This document shows positions 1 to 5,053 of a DNA stretch of 6,969 nucleotides, in pieces. The number at the start of each line of letters is the position of its first letter. The stretch's first letter is position 1. This DNA is from Verrucomicrobiota bacterium (lineage in GTDB: Bacteria > Verrucomicrobiota > Verrucomicrobiia > Limisphaerales > UBA11320): contig VHDG01000209.1 of the NCBI GenBank assembly GCA_016871475.1, positions 1 through 6,969 on the forward strand, read 5' to 3'. The notes below the pieces were generated by a model. The model was given only the letters and a program-made list of their open reading frames with translations, made no database searches and was not told where the DNA came from. Made by a program: the position numbers and the translations under genes.

Positions 1-26
1 CACCATTCACCAACAAACACACATGC

Positions 27-83
27 GCGCCACCATTTTCAACCGCCGCAACTTCTTCCCAGCGCCACCATTTTCAACCGCCG
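27..83. repeat. 22-bp perfect direct repeat (27-48 and 62-83)
   Basis: Bases 27-48 and 62-83 are identical over 22 bp, and the copies start 35 bp apart. A shorter CACCATT match at 1-7 hints at a third, partial unit. The second copy ends one base before the stop codon of the minus-strand gene at 84-716, so both copies lie in its 3' flank. Read on the minus strand each copy contains TTGAAAATGGTGGCG, but neither ATG opens a meaningful reading frame. Function is unknown. Possibilities are a protein-binding repeat, a small intergenic repeat family, or a duplication scar. Confidence 0.8.
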
Positions 84-716
84 TCAACACTCGGCTTCGA
101 CTTGATCCGCGAGCAAACGCAACTGCTCGATGTGCCGGTCCAAGGCGTCTCGGTTCTTCCAAAGGTCGGCACCGACTTTTTCCAAATCGGCGAACCGAGC
201 GGACAACGAAGCGGAGTCGGGAACTGCCGTTTCGGGAGATGACGGCGTTGGCGGATTCTCCGTTGGAGCCGCTTTCGCCAACAACTCAAGCACGGCGGGC
301 ACATGCTTTGGTGCGACTTGATAACTGGCCGATTGCAAAATCGAACGGAGCCGGTCGATCTCCGACGGATCGCGTGACTCCTGCTCGAACACACACTTCG
401 CGTAGCGGTTCAGAGCGTCCAAATCTTCCGGCGACTTGGCGACCGCGTTGAGAAAATAAACTTGGGCAATGTCTCGCTCACCCTTCGCGAGCGATTCCTC
501 GGCACGCTTCAACAACTCACGCGTCGCGCTGGTCTTTGAACCAGCCCGGATGCTCGCCCGGATGTTCCCCAACTCGGCCTGCATCACGAGATTTTGAATC
601 GCGACGACGACGGTGATCGCGAGCAAGCCCACCAATACGGCGTTTTGCTTGAGCCACGCTAGAGTGTCCGCTATCGCTTTTTCCGAATCACTGTTCGATT
701 CCGAGCCATCTATCAT
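84..716 (-). CDS. Single-pass membrane protein with TPR-like helical domain, unknown function
   Basis: A 210-residue protein with no family recognised. Residues 1-25 are polar and acidic. Residues 26-45 (AVLVGLLAITVVVAIQNLV) form one clear transmembrane helix without a lipobox or signal cleavage site, so the protein is probably anchored by its N-terminus. Residues 65-112 (RELLKRAEESLAKGE..., then an AVAKSPEDLDALNRYAK segment) look like one or two TPR-type helix pairs. Residues 146-166 are a Pro/Ser/Thr-rich linker, and 168-208 are a charged, probably coiled-coil helix. The start is the ATG at 714-716. No good Shine-Dalgarno precedes it, which is common where leaders are weakly conserved. It ends in TGA at 84-86, next to the direct repeat. 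It lies 382 bp downstream of the 266-codon gene on the same strand, too far to assume an operon. A scaffold or adaptor role is only a guess from the fold. Confidence 0.75.
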   Translation of the reverse strand: MIDGSESNSDSEKAIADTLAWLKQNAVLVGLLAITVVVAIQNLVMQAELGNIRASIRAGSKTSATRELLKRAEESLAKGERDIAQVYFLNAVAKSPEDLDALNRYAKCVFEQESRDPSEIDRLRSILQSASYQVAPKHVPAVLELLAKAAPTENPPTPSSPETAVPDSASLSARFADLEKVGADLWKNRDALDRHIEQLRLLADQVEAEC

Positions 717-809
717 GGTTCACACCGCCGCAAGTGGGTGATCGCTGGTTGGGCTCCAAACGAAAGAAGCGCCGAATCAGAGCCGCTCCTTCCGCCTCCG
801 CCAAGAGGC

Positions 810-874
810 ATCAACGAACAGCACCCGGCCGACGCCCCATGCGGGGCGTCGCTCCAAGGCACTGCTTCGTTGAT
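810..874. other. Nested long hairpin in intergenic region
   Basis: The outer stem pairs ATCAACGAA (810-818) with TTCGTTGAT (866-874), and is extended inward by CAG (819-821) with CTG (862-864) across a one-base bulge at 865. The inner stem pairs GACGCCCC (831-838) with GGGGCGTC (843-850) around a four-base loop. An asymmetric internal loop separates the two stems. Two independent perfect stems of 8-9 bp nested in 65 bases suggest a selected RNA or single-stranded DNA fold rather than chance, although GC-rich DNA raises the background. Confidence 0.6.
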
Positions 875-877
875 CCA

Positions 878-893
878 AGAGCCTTTCGGCTCT
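878..893 (-). other. Hairpin with GAAA tetraloop on the minus strand
   Basis: AGAGCC (878-883) pairs with GGCTCT (888-893) around four bases that read GAAA on the minus strand, closed by a C-G pair. GNRA tetraloops are a common feature of structured RNA. This therefore favours minus-strand transcription of the surrounding hairpin cluster, which matches the direction of both flanking genes. Confidence 0.5.
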
Positions 894-950
894 GGTTGGC
901 GGTTTGGAAGGAAGCAGAAACTTGACGCAACCCGTCATATCGAATTATCG

Positions 951-976
951 CCTGCGGCAGTCATGCACGCCGCAGG
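951..976. other. 8-bp perfect inverted repeat with 10-base loop
   Basis: CCTGCGGC (951-958) is the exact reverse complement of GCCGCAGG (969-976), with loop AGTCATGCAC between them. It lies about 120 bp beyond the stop of the 266-codon gene. No T-run follows on the minus strand, so a Rho-independent terminator role is doubtful. It may instead be an RNA 3'-end stabiliser or part of the larger hairpin cluster. Confidence 0.5.
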
Positions 977-1098
977 AAGAAACAGCTATTGGTCTCCAGT
1001 GAGGAACGTATCGGCTCGGTTCCAACGCCGTTGGCGTCCAGTGAGCCACAACACTTTGCCGCGCGCCGCGCCAAATATCAAACCACTTGAGGCCGAGC

Positions 1099-1899
1099 CT
1101 ACTGCGGCCTGACTGGCTTGTTCTGCGTCTGGTCTGCCGCTGCGGCGGTTTTCTTCGTTGGCTTTACGACATTCAAAACGTCATCAAGCCGCCGTGAGTG
1201 TTCGGCAAGTCCAGTTTGTGCCGATCGCCACAACCGAAGCAGTTCGGAGGCAGCCTTCCGCGTCGCAGCATCACGGCATTTCGCACGAGCCGTCTCGCAG
1301 GTCATGACGACCGATTCACAGCGGGCCAGCCAGCGAGTTCCTTCGCGAAGTGCTTGAGCCAGACCCTCAACCGGATTCGTAGGTGGCTTCAACGGCCTCC
1401 CAGAACCGGGCGGTTGTCCTTTCCGGAGTTCCGCGCTGAGCCGTTGTGGAGACCAGTTGCCATCCGCCGCCAGCCTAGCCCACCGCAGACGCTCTGCCGG
1501 CTGCTCAACGCCCAAAAGAAAAATGACGTGGCCCCAGTGTAGTCCCAAGCCCGATCCTTTTCGGCGGAGCCGGCACAGCTCATCGAGGCTGGAGCGGCCC
1601 TCCGTGCAAGTGTCGTCGCCGACGTAGTAACCTCGCGCGAACGACTTGAGCTTTCGCAGCGAGTGCGGGCTCAGGTCACGCTCGGCGGCGTAGGCGTCCG
1701 TCGTCATGCGGCCGTCCTTTTTTTCCGCCTCGACGGCGGCCCTGCCCAGCTCATGCTGCTCCCGCAGCCGCCGCTCCATGCGGTCGGCCTTCGGCAGAAA
1801 CGCCGTGGCCTGTAGATCCGGGAGCTTCGTCCTTCGCGATCGTGGGCGAGATTTCGGCATGATGGCGGGGACTCCGTGGCGGCCAAACACGACCGACAT
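1099..1899 (-). CDS. Basic, helical, possibly DNA-binding protein of unknown family
   Basis: A 266-residue protein. Residues 15-45 are strongly basic (MPKSRPRSRRTKLPDL begins at residue 14). Residues 64-90 (MTTDAYAAERDLSPHSLRKL...) could be a helix-turn-helix. Residues 120-159 (LHWGHVIFLLGVEQPAERLR..., WSPQRLSAELRK) resemble the 'W-x-H...LL.V..P..R..W...A....WS...L...L' pattern seen in DUF1016-type and ParB-like helical DNA-binding regions. That resemblance is by eye and weak. Residues 168-245 are helical and rich in Ala and Arg, and the tail is Lys/Gln-rich. The outer ATG at 1897-1899 has no clear ribosome binding site; the in-frame ATG at 1858-1860 (253 residues) is an equally plausible start. 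It is transcribed divergently from the RT gene across 144 bp, so it could be a regulator or partner of the RT, but this is context only. Confidence 0.7.
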   Translation of the reverse strand: MSVVFGRHGVPAIMPKSRPRSRRTKLPDLQATAFLPKADRMERRLREQHELGRAAVEAEKKDGRMTTDAYAAERDLSPHSLRKLKSFARGYYVGDDTCTEGRSSLDELCRLRRKGSGLGLHWGHVIFLLGVEQPAERLRWARLAADGNWSPQRLSAELRKGQPPGSGRPLKPPTNPVEGLAQALREGTRWLARCESVVMTCETARAKCRDAATRKAASELLRLWRSAQTGLAEHSRRLDDVLNVVKPTKKTAAAADQTQNKPVRPQ

Positions 1900-1919
1900 C
1901 TTGCCATCCGGTTTCGGTA

Positions 1920-1948
1920 ATTACAAACCGATGGCACTAGGTCGTACA
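1920..1948 (-). promoter_or_regulatory. Possible promoter for the 266-codon gene
   Basis: On the minus strand, TGTAAT (1920-1925) matches the -10 consensus at five of six positions. TGTACG (1943-1948), 17 bp upstream, matches the -35 at three of six. Transcription would start near 1913, giving a very short leader to the ATG at 1899. It rests on consensus matching only. Confidence 0.3.
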
Positions 1949-1966
1949 CGCCTGTCTCGGCACACA

Positions 1967-1999
1967 CTTGTTGACAAGCCGCTCCGTAGCGGAGCATCT
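1967..1999 (+). promoter_or_regulatory. Possible RT promoter -35 box overlapping a small inverted repeat
   Basis: A perfect TTGACA lies at 1971-1976, inside the inverted repeat CTTGT-TG-ACAAG (1967-1978). The positions 16-18 bp downstream (1993-2000) hold no good -10, the best being two or three of six matches. The -35 may therefore be fortuitous, or the promoter may need an activator. The inverted repeat is operator-like. The region is shared with the divergent 266-codon gene. Confidence 0.25.
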
Positions 2000-2026
2000 G
2001 GGTCATGCTGAGCGGCTTCGATGACC
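1981..2026 (+). promoter_or_regulatory. Two hairpins in the RT leader
   Basis: GCTCCG (1981-1986) pairs perfectly with CGGAGC (1990-1995). An alternative pairing, CCGCT (1979-1983) with AGCGG (1988-1992), competes with it. GGTCAT (2001-2006) pairs perfectly with ATGACC (2021-2026) across a 14-base loop. The second hairpin ends only four bases before the Shine-Dalgarno. The two together could control translation of the RT or be the 3' part of an upstream RNA read by the enzyme; the sequence does not say which. Confidence 0.45.
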
Positions 2027-2030
2027 TGTG

Positions 2031-2043
2031 AGGAGGAACAAAG
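2031..2043 (+). promoter_or_regulatory. Strong Shine-Dalgarno of the RT gene
   Basis: AGGAGG at 2031-2036, followed by seven bases (AACAAAG) and ATG at 2044-2046, is close to ideal. It fixes the RT start and contrasts with the poor leaders of the two minus-strand genes to its left. Confidence 0.85.
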
Positions 2044-4899
2044 ATGACGACCGACACTTTGACCGAACCGGCAACAGATACACTGGTACTTACGCGGAGC
2101 GGCCTGAACCTAACGGCGACGCGTGAGGTCCGCGAACTGTTGGGTCTGGTCCGGACCCATGCCGTCCGGCCCGTCGAGGGAGGACATCCTCAGTACGGTG
2201 TTGATTGGCGTCGCGAACCAATGACGCTGTGGGGCGACGGTCACTCGCGGCCGGACCTGGGGCTCCTGTGGGTATTGGAGCAGCGTGCTCGACGGCAGGG
2301 CCGAGAGCTACGGCTCACTCAGGCATGTGCTCCGTTCGCGGAGCTGAGCGTGCCGGCCGACTATACCGGGCGCTGTGCGGAGCTACTGGCCTGGGTGGCC
2401 GATCATCAACTCGGACTGATCCGCTACAGCGACCGTGTCTCCTTGCGCGATTTGCTTCACGAGATCGTCGCGGCCTTTCGCGAGCAAGGGTCGATAGCGG
2501 TCGTCTTCGGCAGTGACGACCACCGGCGGCGGATATTCCCGGAACTGCTCCCCACCTGGGTCGGCGGCACGCTGATTCGCCGCGACCAGCTTTATGCTGA
2601 CCCTCCGCATGTGGCGGTCGGCAGGCTAAGAGACTTCTCGGGGACAGACCTGGGGCTCCATAACTTCGACCTCGTGATCTTCGTGCGGGCAACTGATGCC
2701 TTGGGTGAGCTGCCGCAGCGGATGCTGGCTCAGCCGTCGGTTCACTGCCGACTGATCGGTCTGCTGCCGGCCAACCAACATATGACTCGCTATGAACGGG
2801 GACGCCTGATGGCGACTTTCGGGCCGTCAGAGTTCGGCGTTCCCGAATGGGGACGCATCGAGCGGCCGGTCCATTATGTGCGCCTGCTCGCCCCGGATCG
2901 GCGTGTCCGCAACGGTCGGGAGATAGTCCAATTACTTCGCGAAGCAGTCTGGCGCAATGCCGTGCTGAATCAGTTCATCGCGGAGTCCGCCGAAGCGATC
3001 GCCAGCGGTCGGACGTCGGGCTTGCGGCTCATCCCGACCATGCCTGACCAGTCTCCCACTCTCGGCAGCACCCCGGATGTCACGCTCGTGTGCGACAATG
3101 TCGAGCACGCCGCCGAGCTGGCTCGGCGGCTCCCGGACTGGTCGGTCCATTTCGGGGCGGACTCTTATTTGGACGGACTTCGGCAGCCCGGACTCCGCGC
3201 GCTTGAGCGCAGCCGCGAGAACTCTGCCTGGATCGGTCAGCACAAGCGGATCATGACAGTGGACGGCTTGCGGACTCTCGAAGTCAACCGTGCTGACGTC
3301 CTGATCTGGGTCGGCACCAGCGGGGATTTGCCAGCGATCCCGCAACGGTCGCTCTTGGTAAATACCATCAACCCGTCCGAGACACGCCCACTCTTACTCG
3401 TGGACCTGATGGATAGGGCGCACCCTGAGCTTCACCGCCGGTCGCAAGAACGTGAATGGCACTGCCTGCATCGCGGCTGGATTCCGGTTGATACCTCCTT
3501 GGAGGTTGTCCGGTCGATCGCGTTCGACGACGAAGTTTCGGGGCACGGCGATGCCCTTGCTGTTGCACGACGCGCCCAGCATCGGCACTTCGTCGGCGAA
3601 GCCCTGCCGCGCATGGTTCATGCCGCACGTTGGTACCCTCAGTTTGCCGAGCGCCAGCCAACAAGCGCTGATGTGGCTCCTGTGTTGCCTCCGCTTTCGC
3701 AAGTGGTTCATCCCGAAAACCTGATCGAGACGTACCGGCGGATGCGGGACACGAAGGGACCAGGGGCGGGGGTTGATGGCCTGTCCTATCGAGACCTTTC
3801 GAGTTCCGAAATCTGCACGCTGCTCCGCTGGACGTCGCGGTCGATCGGTCAGCACCAGTACCGACCACATCCCACTAAACTGGTCCGCATCCGCAAACGC
3901 TCCGGGGGCTGGCGCGAACTGCGAATTCCAACCATCGTCGATCGGGTCGTGACCACCGCCATCACCGATGCCCTGACGCCCGTCTTGGACCAGAACTTTT
4001 TGGATTCGTCGTACGGCTTCCGGCCGGGCAAGTCGCGGGAGATGATGCTCGCGCAAATCATGCACGACATGGTGACACAATCGCGGTATGTGCTGGGCCT
4101 GGAGGACGTGCGGGACGCCTTCTCCTCGATCCGGCTTGATCGCGTCCTGTGCCGGCTGACGACGGTGTTACAGGCGGTCCAGGAAAGGCAGGGCCAGCCG
4201 CAACTGGCTGAGGAATGGCTGAGACTGCTGGCGGTGATAGTCCGAGGATCCTATCGTACCGACAGAGATTGTGGCTTGGATCAAGGCAACGCCTTGTCGC
4301 CCCTGCTCCTTGGCCTCGATCTCGACGTCGTACTGGATCGGCCGCTCCTAGCCGCCGCTCCGGACGGCACGCCGTCATACAGGTACGCCGATAACACCGG
4401 CGTCCTGTGCAGCGACGTGAGGGAATGCCGAAGGATCCTCGACCTTATGAGGAGTCTGCTGCAACCGAATGGGCTCGACCTAAAGGGATGGGACCCCCTC
4501 AACCTAGCCAGACCAGGGACAGAAGCCGAAATCCTCGGCCTCTCCCTACGGCTACACGACGGGACTCCCCAACTCCACATCGGGAACAGTTCGTTCGACG
4601 ACCTCACCGACGACTTGGCCGACTGCTACGAGGCCGAAGACCCGGGGAGGACAGCAATCCTGCTGCTGAGAGGATGGCTCGATGCAATGGGACCGGCGTT
4701 CGAGTTTTGCGATGGGGAGTGGGTTCTCGACAGGCTCTACCGGACTGCGGCTCTACTGGGATTCAGGGAGCTGGGGCCGAGAAGAGATCTGAGGGCTACT
4801 ATGGAACAGAGCCGGATCAGATGGCTGGAAGTTCGATCCCGAATTGGACAGAACGCCGGGCCGGTCCAATCTGGGGTAGCCACGGGGAACACACTCTAG
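2044..4899 (+). CDS. Reverse transcriptase with N-terminal degenerate helicase-like region; catalytic box YADN
   Basis: A 951-residue protein. RT part, about 550-951: VDGLSYRDL (577-585); YRPHPTKLVRIRKRSGGWRE (606-625); SYGFRPGKS (656-664); motif A LEDVRDAFSSI with catalytic D688; GLDQGNALSPLL (744-755); motif C YADN (781-784), where YADD is expected; ILGLSLRL (830-837); then a thumb-like helical tail. The order and wording fit group II intron-like RTs, but there is no HNH endonuclease or obvious maturase domain. N-terminal part, about 100-480, follows superfamily 2 helicase order without catalysis. AVVFGSDDHRR (152-162) sits at Ia. NFDLVIFVRATDAL (207-220) sits at motif II with VRAT in place of DExH. 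RLIGLLPANQ (236-245) sits at III, TLVCDNVEHAAELARRL (347-363) at IV and ADVLIWVGTSGDLP (417-430) at V. No Walker A is visible. This assignment is by eye. Near residue 780 the codon use changes sharply. The enzyme probably makes DNA from a dedicated RNA; a defence role is unproven. Confidence 0.93.
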   Translation: MTTDTLTEPATDTLVLTRSGLNLTATREVRELLGLVRTHAVRPVEGGHPQYGVDWRREPMTLWGDGHSRPDLGLLWVLEQRARRQGRELRLTQACAPFAELSVPADYTGRCAELLAWVADHQLGLIRYSDRVSLRDLLHEIVAAFREQGSIAVVFGSDDHRRRIFPELLPTWVGGTLIRRDQLYADPPHVAVGRLRDFSGTDLGLHNFDLVIFVRATDALGELPQRMLAQPSVHCRLIGLLPANQHMTRYERGRLMATFGPSEFGVPEWGRIERPVHYVRLLAPDRRVRNGREIVQLLREAVWRNAVLNQFIAESAEAIASGRTSGLRLIPTMPDQSPTLGSTPDVTLVCDNVEHAAELARRLPDWSVHFGADSYLDGLRQPGLRALERSRENSAWIGQHKRIMTVDGLRTLEVNRADVLIWVGTSGDLPAIPQRSLLVNTINPSETRPLLLVDLMDRAHPELHRRSQEREWHCLHRGWIPVDTSLEVVRSIAFDDEVSGHGDALAVARRAQHRHFVGEALPRMVHAARWYPQFAERQPTSADVAPVLPPLSQVVHPENLIETYRRMRDTKGPGAGVDGLSYRDLSSSEICTLLRWTSRSIGQHQYRPHPTKLVRIRKRSGGWRELRIPTIVDRVVTTAITDALTPVLDQNFLDSSYGFRPGKSREMMLAQIMHDMVTQSRYVLGLEDVRDAFSSIRLDRVLCRLTTVLQAVQERQGQPQLAEEWLRLLAVIVRGSYRTDRDCGLDQGNALSPLLLGLDLDVVLDRPLLAAAPDGTPSYRYADNTGVLCSDVRECRRILDLMRSLLQPNGLDLKGWDPLNLARPGTEAEILGLSLRLHDGTPQLHIGNSSFDDLTDDLADCYEAEDPGRTAILLLRGWLDAMGPAFEFCDGEWVLDRLYRTAALLGFRELGPRRDLRATMEQSRIRWLEVRSRIGQNAGPVQSGVATGNTL

Positions 4900-4955
4900 G
4901 CGTATCGGATAGTCTCCGACGCGCTCCTACGCGCCACCGCCCGCCGGAAGCGGGC
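4900..4955 (+). other. Structured tract directly after the RT stop codon
   Basis: Three small stem-loops follow the TAG at 4897-4899. TCGGA (4905-4909) pairs with TCCGA (4915-4919), extended by GCG (4900-4902) with CGC (4920-4922) across a two-base bulge. GCGC (4921-4924) can pair with GCGC (4931-4934), in competition with that extension. GCCCG (4939-4943) pairs with CGGGC (4951-4955). With the terminator hairpin they form a compact array that would be the RT mRNA's 3' end or a small separate RNA. Confidence 0.45.
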
Positions 4956-4958
4956 ACA

Positions 4959-4990
4959 GGGCCGCCGGGATTCCGGCGGCCCTTCGTATT
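4959..4990 (+). terminator. Strong hairpin terminator of the RT gene
   Basis: GGGCCGCCGG (4959-4968) and CCGGCGGCCC (4973-4982) form a perfect 10-bp stem around a GATT loop, followed by TTCGTATTTCT. The T-tract is broken, so termination may be moderate or Rho-aided. It lies between convergent genes, and the minus-strand side has no T-run, so it mainly serves the RT transcript. Confidence 0.7.
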
Positions 4991-5053
4991 TCTACAGGCT
5001 CGGTCCTAATTGCATCCCCAAGGCAACCGGCGATTTTTGAGAGCACTCCAACC

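Larger units (their letters stand above)
717..1098. other. Gene-free, hairpin-rich intergenic stretch
   Basis: No convincing gene lies in these 382 bp. The open frames crossing it are Arg/Pro-rich and show no domain. It holds a run of inverted repeats: 794-798/805-809 (GCCTC/GAGGC), the nested hairpin 810-874, the hairpin 878-893 and the hairpin 951-976. Smaller elements are CCAAC/GTTGG around 1022-1034 and a 9-bp direct repeat, TCCAGTGAG, at 995-1003 and 1037-1045. It lies between two minus-strand genes, so it would be the 3' untranslated region of the 266-codon gene, the leader of the 210-codon gene, or an independent RNA. None of the hairpins is followed by a T-run on either strand, so they are not classical intrinsic terminators. 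Confidence 0.6.

Noticed and set aside
717..1098. Integron attC site in the hairpin-rich gap
   Set aside because: The stems do not carry the RYYYAAC/GTTRRRY boundary motifs in the required arrangement, and the recombinase here is not of the integron type.
738..1112. A 124-codon plus-strand frame through the hairpin-rich gap
   Set aside because: Its composition is that of translated spacer and it runs straight through inverted repeats. It has no Shine-Dalgarno or family match.
1704..2057. A 117-codon minus-strand frame upstream of and overlapping the 266-codon gene
   Set aside because: It overlaps the divergent control region and the RT start codon, is rich in Cys and Arg with no domain, and lacks a ribosome binding site.
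3394..4080. A 228-codon minus-strand frame inside the RT gene
   Set aside because: It is antisense to conserved RT motifs, so its openness follows from the codon bias of the real gene.
2044..4990. Group II intron carrying the RT
   Set aside because: No domain V-like 34-base hairpin with the AGC triad and GNRA loop was seen after the gene, and no clear GUGYG 5' end was found before it. The RT also lacks an HNH domain.
4407..5009. A 200-codon open frame on the plus strand overlapping the 3' end of the RT gene in another frame
   Set aside because: It is rich in Arg, Pro and Gly, has no recognisable domain and no ribosome binding site, and is best explained as a frame left open by GC-rich DNA. 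It is worth revisiting only if synonymous sites in the RT tail prove conserved.
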